Source of the DNA: Marinobacter xestospongiae
GTDB lineage: Bacteria > Pseudomonadota > Gammaproteobacteria > Pseudomonadales > Oleiphilaceae
NCBI RefSeq assembly: GCF_023156385.1
Contig: NZ_JAKZAK010000006.1
Span: 62,001-126,000, forward strand
Length of the DNA stretch: 64,000 bases
Direction: 5' to 3'
Below, in pieces: positions 8,288 to 17,110 of this stretch; the first letter of the stretch is position 1; every line of letters begins with the position of its first letter. The notes beneath the pieces are model-generated. The model did no database searches, was not told the DNA's origin, and was given only the letters and a program-made list of their open reading frames with translations. The translations under genes were made by a program, and so were the position numbers.

Positions 8288-9251
8288 TATCACCGCACCG
8301 GCCGTTAGTTTGCCCTGGTCTTCTGGGTCAGCAGAGGGCCATCGTTTTGGCGTGATTCTCGTTATCCTGATGGTATTGGCGGCGGTGCCGGCCGTCTGGA
8401 TTCCCTGGATTCAGTTACCAGAACCCAGCCTGGGCGAGGTTCAGCGGACACCGCCACAATCTGCACAGCTGCTGCCACCCAGGCCCGTTGAGCCACCGCC
8501 AACCCCTGTTCAGCCTGAGCCCGTGGAGCCGGAACCTGTTCCCGAACCCAGGCCCAAGCCGGAACCGAAACCCCCGGCAGCCAGAGCGGCGCCACAGCCT
8601 GAGCCGGCGCCGCAACCGAGGCCCGCTGTAACCGAGCCGCCGCGCCAGACGGTGGAGCAGGCCAGGGAGAAGGCGGCCAGCTCCGGGCTGCTGGCACTGC
8701 AGGACCAGTTGGCCAGTATGCAGCAGGATACTGCCATACCTGCGGGGCAATTGCGGGCCAATGCATCAGATCGGCGCAACACCGATACCCGGGAGCCGGA
8801 AAAGGACGTGCTGGCCAGCAGTGGTGGTGTGGCTGATACCAAGGCACCGCAACGGAGCGCGGAACTGGCGGATCATCAGGTCAAATCGGTGACGGTGGCG
8901 GCAGAGGCGGCTCCAGCCAGGCCCCGGTCCGAGCCGGCTCCGGCAGCCGGTGATGGCAATGGCGAACGCGCCATGAGCAACATTCGCCAGGTGTTCGATG
9001 CCCAGAAGAATGCCCTGTATTCGTTGTATCGACGGGAACTGCGCCAGGACCCGACACTGGAAGGCAAGGTCCTGCTTGAGCTGGTCATTGAGCCGGACGG
9101 TCGGGTGTCGAAATGTGAGGTGGTGAGTTCTGAGCTGTCACACCCGGAACTGGAAACCCGGCTGGCCAACCGGGTACGGTTGTTCAACTTCGGAGCTGAT
9201 GCCGTCGACAAGCGCACGGTTCGCTTTCCCATTGAGTTCCTGCCGTCATGA
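8280..9251 (+). CDS. TonB-like energy transducer with AgmX/PglI-type C-terminal domain
   Basis: The 323-residue product has a cytoplasmic N-terminus, one membrane helix (residues 23-44, FGVILVILMVLAAVPAVW) and a long Pro/Glu/Lys-rich periplasmic arm (about residues 47-130, many PEP and PxP units) like that of TonB. A linker follows. The last 95 residues (from about NIRQVFDAQKNALYSLYRR to VRFPIEFLPS) match my memory of the AgmX/PglI tail found in Myxococcus gliding and secretion proteins. The VLLELVIEPDGRVSKCEVV core resembles TonB-type strand-helix folds. The arm could span the periplasm and transmit force from the stator to outer-membrane partners. It closes the operon. Confidence 0.82.
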   Translation: MASITAPAVSLPWSSGSAEGHRFGVILVILMVLAAVPAVWIPWIQLPEPSLGEVQRTPPQSAQLLPPRPVEPPPTPVQPEPVEPEPVPEPRPKPEPKPPAARAAPQPEPAPQPRPAVTEPPRQTVEQAREKAASSGLLALQDQLASMQQDTAIPAGQLRANASDRRNTDTREPEKDVLASSGGVADTKAPQRSAELADHQVKSVTVAAEAAPARPRSEPAPAAGDGNGERAMSNIRQVFDAQKNALYSLYRRELRQDPTLEGKVLLELVIEPDGRVSKCEVVSSELSHPELETRLANRVRLFNFGADAVDKRTVRFPIEFLPS

Positions 9252-9594
9252 GGCGGATATGGTTGTGCTGGTTGGGCCATCAAATAGGGCGATGGTGATG
9301 GTAATTCATCACTGGGGGAGGGTATAAAGGACCGGGATCAGGGCCTTATTCCGAAAACTACCTCATCGTTCGCAAAACTGCTATTCTCTGCGCTCGTTTT
9401 CAGGACTGAGACTTTAGTCTGGTTGTTTTTTGGGCTAAGAGTGTGCAATCGCGACGGAGTGCATTGTCACATTATCCCAGCCGTGACTCACTGATATTGT
9501 GGCCTGATATAAAAAGAGTGAAGGGTGAGGAGCCGCAGAGCACCGACCGTACCCAAGAGCCTACAAGCACAAACGACAAACAGGAGATGGTGTG
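9252..9594. other. Intergenic region between envelope operon and fadD
   Basis: It contains a perfect 6-bp inverted repeat (GTGATG/CATCAC, about 9297-9314) and a weak terminator candidate (GACT/AGTC stem near 9403-9419, followed by a T-rich run at 9423-9432). AT-rich sequence at 9490-9515 includes TATAAA at 9508-9513 and is a possible fadD promoter, without a good -35. I see no gene. Confidence 0.4.
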
Positions 9595-11268
9595 ATGGAT
9601 TTTGAGCAGTTCTATCAGGATAAATACCCGGGCGGCGTGCCCCGGGAGGTAGACCTGGACAAGTACCAGAATATGATCGAGGTATTCGAACAGGCCGTTA
9701 AGAAATATTCTGATCGCCCTGCCTTCAGTGCTGTCGGTGTCACTCTGACCTACCGCGACCTGGATACGCAAAGCCGTAACTTTGCTGCCTGGTTGCAGAA
9801 CCATACCAACCTCAAGCCTGGCGATCGCATCGCGGTCCAGATGCCGAACCTGACCCAGTATCCGGTGGTGGTTTTCGGTGCCATGCGTGCCGGCATGATT
9901 GTGGTGAACACCAACCCGCTCTACACCACGCGGGAAATGGAACACCAGTTCAACGATTCCGGTGCCAAGGCGCTGGTTGTGCTGGCGAACATGGCCGATA
10001 ACGCCGAGAAGGTGGTCCCGCATACCGGTATTGAGCATGTCATCGTGACCGAAATCGCTGACATGCACTCGCCGCTCAAGCGCACCCTGATGAATGCGGT
10101 GGTCAAGCACGTCAAGAAGATGGTTCCGGCCTACAACCTGCCCAAGGCGCATCGCCTGCCCGCGGTGCTCAGTGCTGGCGGTAAGGCCAAATTTACCCCG
10201 GTGGACTGCAAGAAGGATGACATCGCAGTGCTCCAGTACACCGGTGGCACCACCGGTGTGGCCAAGGGCGCCATGCTGACTCATGGCAACCTGGTGGCGA
10301 ACCTGCTGCAAACCCGCCCGATGATGGGGTCTATCGTCCAGGAAGGGCAGGAAGTGGTGATCGCGCCGCTGCCGCTTTACCACATCTACTCCTTCACGCT
10401 GAACTGCGGCATCATGCTTGAGGCCGGTGCCCACAACGTGCTGATCCCCAACCCGCGGGACATTCCGGGCTTCGTCAAAGAGCTGAAGAATCACAAGTTC
10501 ACCGCCTTCCTGGGACTCAACACCCTGTTTGTGGCGCTGTGCAATAATGACGACTTCAAGAACCTGGATTTCAGCGCGCTGAAGATGACCGCTTCGGGTG
10601 GTATGGCGCTCACCAGTGACACCGCCAAGATGTGGCAGCGTGTGACCGGTTGTGAAGTCACGGAAGGCTACGGCATGACCGAAACCTCACCGGTCGTCAC
10701 CTTCAATCCGCCCAGCGCCATCCAGCTTGGCACCATCGGTCTGCCGATCTGCAACACCGAGATCAAGACCATTGATGAAGAAAGCAATGAGACCCCTCTG
10801 GGTGAGCCGGGTGAGTTGTGCGTCAAGGGCCCGCAGGTGATGCGTGGCTACTGGCAGCGCCCGGAAGACACCCAGAAATCCTTCACTGACGACGGCTTCC
10901 TTCGCACCGGTGATATTGCCCTGATCCAGGAAGACGGTTACATTCGCATCGTCGATCGCAAGAAGGACATGATCATCGTGTCCGGGTTCAATGTGTTCCC
11001 GAACGAAATCGAGGATGTGGTGATCAGTCATCCGAAGGTGATCGAGTGTGCCGCGGTGGGTGTTCCCGATACCAAGAGCGGCGAAGCCGTGAAGGTGTTC
11101 CTGGTGGCATCGTCGTCGGATCTGACCGAAGGCGAGCTGAAAGAGTTCTGCCGCGAGCGCCTGACCGCTTACAAGGTGCCCAAGTTGTTTGAGTTCCGCG
11201 AGGAGCTGCCGAAGACCAATGTCGGCAAGATCCTGCGTCGGGAACTGCGGGACGAAGCGACCCAGTAA
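9595..11268 (+). CDS. fadD: Long-chain fatty-acid--CoA ligase
   Basis: It activates fatty acids to acyl-CoA through an acyl-adenylate, feeding beta-oxidation or lipid synthesis, and acts at the inner face of the membrane. The 557-residue length fits FadD. The AMP-binding signature YTGGTTGVAKGAMLTHGN, the GYGMTETSP motif, the TGD of FLRTGDIA and the C-terminal Lys in PKTNVGKILRREL are all present. The frame can begin with GTG at 9592, but the ATG at 9595 lies a better distance (8 bases) from AGGAG. It stands alone, between a 343-bp upstream region and a strong terminator. FadD paralogues are common in this group, so substrate length cannot be assigned. The order fadD-hrpA also occurs in Pseudomonas. 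Confidence 0.95.
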   Translation: MDFEQFYQDKYPGGVPREVDLDKYQNMIEVFEQAVKKYSDRPAFSAVGVTLTYRDLDTQSRNFAAWLQNHTNLKPGDRIAVQMPNLTQYPVVVFGAMRAGMIVVNTNPLYTTREMEHQFNDSGAKALVVLANMADNAEKVVPHTGIEHVIVTEIADMHSPLKRTLMNAVVKHVKKMVPAYNLPKAHRLPAVLSAGGKAKFTPVDCKKDDIAVLQYTGGTTGVAKGAMLTHGNLVANLLQTRPMMGSIVQEGQEVVIAPLPLYHIYSFTLNCGIMLEAGAHNVLIPNPRDIPGFVKELKNHKFTAFLGLNTLFVALCNNDDFKNLDFSALKMTASGGMALTSDTAKMWQRVTGCEVTEGYGMTETSPVVTFNPPSAIQLGTIGLPICNTEIKTIDEESNETPLGEPGELCVKGPQVMRGYWQRPEDTQKSFTDDGFLRTGDIALIQEDGYIRIVDRKKDMIIVSGFNVFPNEIEDVVISHPKVIECAAVGVPDTKSGEAVKVFLVASSSDLTEGELKEFCRERLTAYKVPKLFEFREELPKTNVGKILRRELRDEATQ

Positions 11269-11322
11269 CCGGCGTCACGGATATCGGTCGTGTCCCTCCG
11301 AGGGCGCGACCGCCAGGCCCCG

Positions 11323-11348
11323 AAAACCCTGCCTTGGCAGGGTTTTTT
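11323..11348 (+). terminator. Rho-independent terminator after fadD
   Basis: A near-perfect hairpin (AAAACCCTGCC pairing with GGCAGGGTTTT, tight CTTG loop) ends in six T residues at 11343-11348, 55 bp after the fadD stop and just before hrpA. Because of the A-run on the left arm it may act in both directions. Confidence 0.85.
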
Positions 11349-11378
11349 CGTTGATTAGAGAAGGTTTCCGAAGTCCCT

Positions 11379-14300
11379 ATGCCAGCCCAAGACCCCCACG
11401 CTGAAGCCACCAATCCGGCCGAAATGAGTATTGGCGAATTGCTGTCGAAACTGGACCACTGCAACCAGCAGGAAGCGGCCCGCATTCGCCGTCTGATGGC
11501 CCGAAGCCGGGGGCGCAAGCTCTCCGCCCGGGATCAGGACAAGGCCCGTGACTGGTTCAGCCGAGGCCTGGCCAAGGTTGAGGCGCGTCGCCAGAGCCAT
11601 AGGGCCATCAGTTATCCCGATGGCCTGCCGGTGTCAGAGCGGGTTGATGACATTGCCGCGGCGCTCGCCGAACACCAGGTCATCATCGTGGCAGGGGAAA
11701 CCGGCTCGGGTAAAACCACCCAGATACCCAAGATCTGTCTTAACCACGGCCGCGGTACCCGCGGGCTCATTGGCCATACCCAGCCGCGACGGCTGGCGGC
11801 CCGCAGCGTCGCTGGGCGTATCGCCGAGGAACTGGGAGAATCGGTGGGCCAGCAGGTGGGTTACCAGGTCCGCTTTACCGACAATACCAGCGACCAGTCC
11901 CGGGTCAAAGTGATGACCGATGGTATTCTGCTGGCGGAAATCCAGCATGACCGTTTCCTCGATCGTTATGACACCCTGATCATCGACGAGGCCCACGAGC
12001 GCAGCCTCAACATCGACTTCCTGCTGGGCTACCTCAGGCAGTTGCTGCCAAAGCGGCCGGACCTCAAGATCATCATTACCTCCGCGACGATTGAAGTGGA
12101 GCGCTTCAGTGATTTCTTCGGTGAGGCGCCGGTGCTGGAAGTCAGCGGTCGGACCTACCCGGTGGAAACCCGCTACCGTCCCCTTGCCGGCGATGAGGAT
12201 GACCGCGACCAGAGCTGGGCCGATGGCATTCTCTCTGCGCTGGAAGAAATTGAGGCTCACGAGCGCGGCGCCGGCCAGGGGCCAGGCGATGTGCTGGTGT
12301 TTCTGCCGGGGGAGCGGGAGATTCGCAACCTCAGCAAACAGCTGCGGCATTCGGACCTGCGCCACGCCGAGGTGTTGCCGCTGTATTCCCGGCTCAGCAA
12401 CCAGGAGCAGAACCGGGTGTTTCAGGCGCACCGGGGCCGACGCATCGTGCTTTCCACCAACGTAGCGGAAACCTCGCTGACGGTGCCGGGTATTCGCTAC
12501 GTCATCGATACCGGCGTGGCCCGCATCAGCCGGTACAGCGTGCGTTCCAAGATCCAGCGCCTGCCGGTGGAGCCGATTTCCCAGGCCAGCGCCAATCAGC
12601 GGGCTGGTCGTTGCGGACGGGTGGCTCCGGGGATCTGCTTCCGTTTGTACGATGAAACCGATTTCATCAATCGCCCGGAGTACACCGATCCGGAGATTCT
12701 CCGCACCAACCTGGCGTCGGTCATCCTGCAGATGGCCACCAGCGGGTTGGGGGACATCCGTCAGTTCCCGTTCCTTGAGGCGCCGGACAACCGGCTGATC
12801 AACGACGGTTATAAGTTGTTGGAAGAACTCAACGCCGTGGATGGCAAGCGCAAGGTGAGCCAGTTGGGGCGTACCATGGCGCGGTTGCCTCTCGACCCCC
12901 GGCTGGCGAGGATGCTGGTAACAGCGGCGGACGAGGGCAGCCTCAGTGAAGTGCTGGTGATCATCGCCGGCCTGAGCGTTCAGGACCCAAGGGAGCGGCC
13001 GCAGGAAAAGCAGCAGGCAGCGGATCAGGCGCATTCGGAATTTGTCGACAAGGAATCGGACTTTGTCAGCCTGCTCAACCTGTGGAACTTCTATGAGGAG
13101 CAGCGCCAGGAGCAGACCCAGAACCAGCTCAAGAAACTCTGCAAGAAGTATTACCTGTCCTGGATGCGGATGCGGGAATGGCGGGACATTCATCGCCAGC
13201 TCACCCTGATCTGCCGCGAGCAGAAGCTGGCATTCAATGCGGAAGCCGCCGCATACCCAGCCATTCACAAGGCCATCCTGGCCGGTCTGCTGGGGCAGGT
13301 GGCCACCAAAATCGAGAAACGGGAATACCTGGCCACCCGCAACCGCAAGGTGCAGATCTTTCCCGGCTCCAAAGTCTCCAAATCCGCGCCGAAATGGCTG
13401 GTGGCGGCAGAGATTGTCGAGACCAGCCGGGTGTTCGCGCGCATGGTGGCGAAGATCGAGCCGGAATGGATCGAGCCGCTGGCGGGCCACGTCGTCAAGA
13501 AACACCACTTTGAACCCCACTGGGAGCGTAAGCGGGCTCAGGTGGTCGGTTTTGAGAAGGTCTCATTGTATGGTCTGGACGTGGTGCCTCGACGGAAGAT
13601 CAACTACGCCAAGGTCGACCCGGCACAATGCCGTGAGCTGTTCATTCGCCGGGCGCTGGTCGAAGGGGATTACACCAGCAAGGCCCCCTTCCTGGAAGCG
13701 AACCGGGCCATGCTGGCCGACGTGGAGGATCTGGAACACAAGACCCGTCGTCGTGACCTGCTGGTGGATGACGAAACGCTGGTGGCGTTCTACGATCAGC
13801 GGCTGCCGGACGCCGTCATCAGCGGCGGGCATTTTGAGCGCTGGTGGAAGTCGCTTGCTGCGGACGAGCTGAAGGCGCTGGAGCTGACCGAGGATGACGT
13901 TCTGCAACGCCCGGTCGATGAGGGAGAGCAGGCGCAGTACCCGGATTACCTGGAGTGGGAAGGCGTCAGTTACCCGCTGAGCTATCAGTTCGAACCGACT
14001 GGCGACGACGACGGTGTCACCCTGCAGGTGCCGATTGTGGCGCTGAAACAGTTGCCCAACCAGCGCCTGGAATGGCTGGTGCCCGGGCTGGTGCGGGAGA
14101 AATGCATAGCGTTGGTGAAGGCGTTGCCGAAGTCGCTGCGCCGAAACTTCGTGCCGGTGCCGGATTTCGTCGATGCGGCGCTGGAGAACATGGCGCCTTC
14201 CAATGAGCCATTGACCGAGACCCTGGCGCACCAGTTGCGGCGGATGACCGGGGTACGAATTGAACCGCAAGACTGGCAACTGGATGGCTTGCCCCACCAC

Positions 14301-15305
14301 CTGCGGATGAACGTCCGGGTGGTGGACGATCAGGGCGGAGTGATCGCTCAGGGCCGGGATACCGACCAACTCCAGCAAACGCTGGAGAGCCGGGCGGAGG
14401 AGGCTCTGTCATCAGCCCCGGTTAGCGGAAACGATCTGCCGGATCTGCCCGATGCGCAGGACTGGCAGTTTGGCGAATTGCCCGTCCAGGTTCAGACCGA
14501 ACGCGGTGGCATGCAGGTTACTGTCTATCCGGCGCTTGAGGACCTGGGCCAGGACGTCCGGCTCACCCAGTACCTCGATCCACTGGCAGCAGAACGGGCC
14601 AGTCGTAAAGCCATTGCCCGGCTGATCATCAACCGCCTGGGTAACACCCTGGAGGATGTAGATCGACGTCTGGCTCACTTCAAGGCCTCCGCACTGCTGT
14701 TTGCCCCCATCGGTCAGGCCCGGGTGCTGCTGGATGACCTGTTGCTGGCGGCCGCCATGGCGCATTTCCTGGGCGAGGGGCTGCCGCGGTCGGAGCCGCA
14801 GTTTGTTGCGTTGTACGATCAGCGGCGGGGGGATTTCTTTGACACCCTGTCTGCCCTTGACGAGCATCTGCACCAGGCCATGACCGGCTACCACAACATC
14901 ATGAAGCGGCTCAAAGGCAAGATAAATCTGGCTCTGGCCAACAGCATGGCGGACCTTAAATTCCAGCTTGAACACCTTGTGTTCCCCGGCTTCCTGGTGC
15001 AGACCCCGGGTGAATGGCTGGCGGAGTTTGGCCGCTACTTTGAGGCTGCCCAGGTGCGACTGGAGAAAATGCCCCGGGAGATGGGCCGGGAGCGGGAGTT
15101 CCTCCACGCCATCGAGCCTCTCTGGAGTCGGTATGCCAAGAGGTTGGAGCAGCATCGTCGCCAGGGCATTGATGACCCGGAGCTGACGCTCTATCGCTGG
15201 ATGCTGGAGGAGTACCGGGTGTCTTACTTTGCCCAGCAACTGGGAACCCGGATGCCGGTGTCCATCAAGCGCCTCGACAAGCAGTGGGAGCAGGTGCGGC
15301 AGTGA
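11379..15305 (+). CDS. hrpA: ATP-dependent RNA helicase HrpA
   Basis: This is a DEAH-box helicase of 1308 residues, the usual size of HrpA. The N-terminal third holds the helicase motifs: GETGSGKTTQIPK (motif I), TQPRRLAARSVA (Ia), DEAH (II), SATI (III), STNVAETSLTVPG (V) and QRAGRCGRV (VI). The HA2 and OB-fold regions follow, then the long HrpA-specific C-terminal domain. HrpA unwinds RNA and, in Escherichia coli, is linked to fimbrial mRNA processing and rescue of stalled ribosomes. The ATG at 11379 opens a clean frame soon after the fadD terminator. The minus strand is open for over 600 codons opposite it, which is a shadow. Confidence 0.96.
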   Translation: MPAQDPHAEATNPAEMSIGELLSKLDHCNQQEAARIRRLMARSRGRKLSARDQDKARDWFSRGLAKVEARRQSHRAISYPDGLPVSERVDDIAAALAEHQVIIVAGETGSGKTTQIPKICLNHGRGTRGLIGHTQPRRLAARSVAGRIAEELGESVGQQVGYQVRFTDNTSDQSRVKVMTDGILLAEIQHDRFLDRYDTLIIDEAHERSLNIDFLLGYLRQLLPKRPDLKIIITSATIEVERFSDFFGEAPVLEVSGRTYPVETRYRPLAGDEDDRDQSWADGILSALEEIEAHERGAGQGPGDVLVFLPGEREIRNLSKQLRHSDLRHAEVLPLYSRLSNQEQNRVFQAHRGRRIVLSTNVAETSLTVPGIRYVIDTGVARISRYSVRSKIQRLPVEPISQASANQRAGRCGRVAPGICFRLYDETDFINRPEYTDPEILRTNLASVILQMATSGLGDIRQFPFLEAPDNRLINDGYKLLEELNAVDGKRKVSQLGRTMARLPLDPRLARMLVTAADEGSLSEVLVIIAGLSVQDPRERPQEKQQAADQAHSEFVDKESDFVSLLNLWNFYEEQRQEQTQNQLKKLCKKYYLSWMRMREWRDIHRQLTLICREQKLAFNAEAAAYPAIHKAILAGLLGQVATKIEKREYLATRNRKVQIFPGSKVSKSAPKWLVAAEIVETSRVFARMVAKIEPEWIEPLAGHVVKKHHFEPHWERKRAQVVGFEKVSLYGLDVVPRRKINYAKVDPAQCRELFIRRALVEGDYTSKAPFLEANRAMLADVEDLEHKTRRRDLLVDDETLVAFYDQRLPDAVISGGHFERWWKSLAADELKALELTEDDVLQRPVDEGEQAQYPDYLEWEGVSYPLSYQFEPTGDDDGVTLQVPIVALKQLPNQRLEWLVPGLVREKCIALVKALPKSLRRNFVPVPDFVDAALENMAPSNEPLTETLAHQLRRMTGVRIEPQDWQLDGLPHHLRMNVRVVDDQGGVIAQGRDTDQLQQTLESRAEEALSSAPVSGNDLPDLPDAQDWQFGELPVQVQTERGGMQVTVYPALEDLGQDVRLTQYLDPLAAERASRKAIARLIINRLGNTLEDVDRRLAHFKASALLFAPIGQARVLLDDLLLAAAMAHFLGEGLPRSEPQFVALYDQRRGDFFDTLSALDEHLHQAMTGYHNIMKRLKGKINLALANSMADLKFQLEHLVFPGFLVQTPGEWLAEFGRYFEAAQVRLEKMPREMGREREFLHAIEPLWSRYAKRLEQHRRQGIDDPELTLYRWMLEEYRVSYFAQQLGTRMPVSIKRLDKQWEQVRQ

Positions 15306-15417
15306 GGGGACACTCGTGATCGGTGTCCGACACAAGTCGTGTCAGCCCAGGCGCCAATCTGTGCTAGGATTTGCCTTTGATTGAACCGTTTTCAATAGAC
15401 ATGACTTGGGGTTACGC
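15306..15417. repeat. Twin GACAC hairpins upstream of the KASIII gene
   Basis: Two adjacent short hairpins share the same pentamer: GGACAC pairs with GTGTCC across 8 nt (15308-15327), and GACAC pairs with GTGTC (about 15328-15342). There is no U-run, so they are not an ordinary terminator. They could be a tandem operator, since the next gene belongs to fatty-acid metabolism. A TAGGAT box at 15365-15370 could be a -10. Confidence 0.35.
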
Positions 15418-16539
15418 GTGATTAAAGCCGTCATTAGCGGGACTGGACTGTACACACCGCCTGCAACCATCAGCAACGAAGAGCTGGTTGTCGCCTTCAA
15501 TACCTTTGTAGAGCGCCACAATGCCAGCAACGCTGAAGCCATCGAACGGGGTGAGCTGGAGGCATTGCAGCCTTCGGCCGCCGATTTCATCGAGAAAGCC
15601 TCCGGCATCAAGCGTCGTCATGTCATTGATCGTGAGGGGATTCTGGACCCGGAACGGATGGCCCCGCACATCCCCGAGCGCAGCAACGATGAGCCGTCGG
15701 TACAGTGTGAAATGGCGGTGTCAGCCTGCCAGCAGGCGATGGAATCCGCCGGCCGGACCGCGGAAGACGTGGATGCGGTGATTGTGGCCTGTTCCAACAT
15801 GCAGCGGCCCTACCCCGCGGTTGCAGTGGAAGTGCAGCAGGCACTGGGTATTGACGGTTTTGGTTACGACATGAATGTGGCCTGCAGCTCCGCCACCTTT
15901 GGCCTGCAGGCGGCGGTCAATGCGGTGGAGAACGGCACCGCCCGGGCGGTCTTGGTGGTCAGCCCGGAAATCTGCTCCGGTCACCTCAATTTCCGCGATC
16001 GCGACAGTCATTTCATCTTTGGTGACGCCTGCACCGCGATCCTGGTTGAGCGGGACAGCGATGTTGATGCCGGCAAAGGCTTCGACATCCTTGGCACTCG
16101 CCTGAAGACCAAATTCTCCAACAACATCCGCAACAATTTCGGTTTCCTCAACCGCGCCGATGAGAGCGGCATTGGCAAGCCGGACAAGCTCTTCGTTCAA
16201 CAGGGGCGCAAGGTGTTCAAGGAAGTCTCGCCGATGGTTGCCGAAACCATTCTGTCGCACCTTGAGAGCCTGTCGCTGACCCCGGATGATCTCCGTCGCC
16301 TGTGGCTGCATCAGGCTAACCTGAACATGAATCAGCTGATCGCCCGCCGGGTACTCGGTCGGGACGCCACCACAGAGGAAGCTCCGGTGATTCTGGACGA
16401 GTACGCCAACACCAGTTCGGCGGGTTCAATCATCGCATTCCACCAGCATCAGGACGACCTGGCCAGTGGCGATCTGGGCATTATCTGCTCGTTCGGAGCC
16501 GGCTACTCCATTGGCAGCGTGGTGGTGCGTCGACGCTGA
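15418..16539 (+). CDS. Beta-ketoacyl-ACP synthase III family protein
   Basis: It is a thiolase-fold condensing enzyme that joins an acyl-CoA with malonyl-ACP. The 373 residues carry the full triad: Cys156 in [10 protein letters not shown], His298 in LHQANLN and Asn331 in YANTSSAGS. It differs from housekeeping FabH, and its length and place near fadD and hrpA recall the Pseudomonas KASIII that diverts medium-chain acyl-CoA from beta-oxidation into fatty-acid synthesis. That identification is inference. The start is taken as the GTG at 15418, behind TGGGG; the frame could also begin with a TTG at 15406. The His and Asn motifs are not those of OleA-type thiolases as far as I can tell. Confidence 0.85.
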   Translation: MIKAVISGTGLYTPPATISNEELVVAFNTFVERHNASNAEAIERGELEALQPSAADFIEKASGIKRRHVIDREGILDPERMAPHIPERSNDEPSVQCEMAVSACQQAMESAGRTAEDVDAVIVACSNMQRPYPAVAVEVQQALGIDGFGYDMNVACSSATFGLQAAVNAVENGTARAVLVVSPEICSGHLNFRDRDSHFIFGDACTAILVERDSDVDAGKGFDILGTRLKTKFSNNIRNNFGFLNRADESGIGKPDKLFVQQGRKVFKEVSPMVAETILSHLESLSLTPDDLRRLWLHQANLNMNQLIARRVLGRDATTEEAPVILDEYANTSSAGSIIAFHQHQDDLASGDLGIICSFGAGYSIGSVVVRRR

Positions 16540-16547
16540 TGCCGGAA

Positions 16548-16574
16548 GGGCGGCACCGTGGTGCTGCCCATCTT
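16548..16574. terminator. Convergent terminator between KASIII and thioesterase genes
   Basis: A 10-bp stem with one G-U pair (16548-16557 with 16560-16569, loop closed by CGTG) sits between two converging genes and is followed by a short T-rich stretch. It could serve both strands, though the U-run is poor. Confidence 0.5.
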
Positions 16575-16585
16575 TCCTACGCCGC

Positions 16586-16999
16586 TCAGGCTTCTGTCAG
16601 AGCCAGTTCCCGAAGCTGGTCTGGCAGGCGAGTGGAACTGCGGGAAGTCCAGTCCATCCAGACGATCTTGGCATATCCCTCGGCGTAGCGAACCCCCGTG
16701 TCCACGTCAGTCAGAGTGTACTGGGTGTCAAGGCTGGAATTTCCGGCCTTACCCACGTATGTTTTCACTTCCACGGTTGCCGGGTGGGCCATCTCCCTGA
16801 GAAACGTCGCACCGGTGGTAATGATGACCGCGCCGCTGGACGCGTTTTCATCGGCCAAACCGAGTGAGTCGAGCCAGACCATTCGGGCCTCTTCAAAGAA
16901 ACGGAAGTACACGGTGTTGTTGGCGTGGCCCAAGGCATCCATATCGCCCCAGCGTAGGGGGATACGGAGACTGCTGACCGGGTTGCCGGAAATGGACAT
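16586..16999 (-). CDS. Acyl-CoA thioesterase, 4HBT/YbgC-like hotdog family
   Basis: This 137-residue single-domain hotdog protein hydrolyses acyl-CoA thioesters. The family motif appears near the N-terminus as RWGDMDALGHANNTVYFRF, with the catalytic Asp at residue 21 and the HANN turn. A second conserved stretch, VEVKTYVGKAGNSS, fits the central helix and strand. A GGAG site lies 5 bases before the ATG on the minus strand. It faces the KASIII gene and is divergent from mlaA. The substrate is unknown; a role in recycling acyl-CoA from neighbouring lipid enzymes is plausible but not shown. Confidence 0.88.
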   Translation of the reverse strand: MSISGNPVSSLRIPLRWGDMDALGHANNTVYFRFFEEARMVWLDSLGLADENASSGAVIITTGATFLREMAHPATVEVKTYVGKAGNSSLDTQYTLTDVDTGVRYAEGYAKIVWMDWTSRSSTRLPDQLRELALTEA

Positions 17000-17110
17000 G
17001 GATTCTCCTCTTTAGACGTACGAACGGGCGTTAAAAGCCCGAGCGGGTGCTGATTTCGGGGGAGTCTACTTTTAACCAATTGAGACAGGTATCACAACCT
17101 CAGGAAGGCT

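Noticed and set aside
605-9251. Calling this operon a gliding-motility system
   Set aside because: Only the energised core and scaffolds are present. No gliding-specific outer-membrane or polarity genes are seen, and such cores occur in non-gliding bacteria.
11634-13520. Minus-strand frame of 628 codons opposite hrpA
   Set aside because: HrpA helicase motifs are complete on the plus strand, and the antisense product has no motif.
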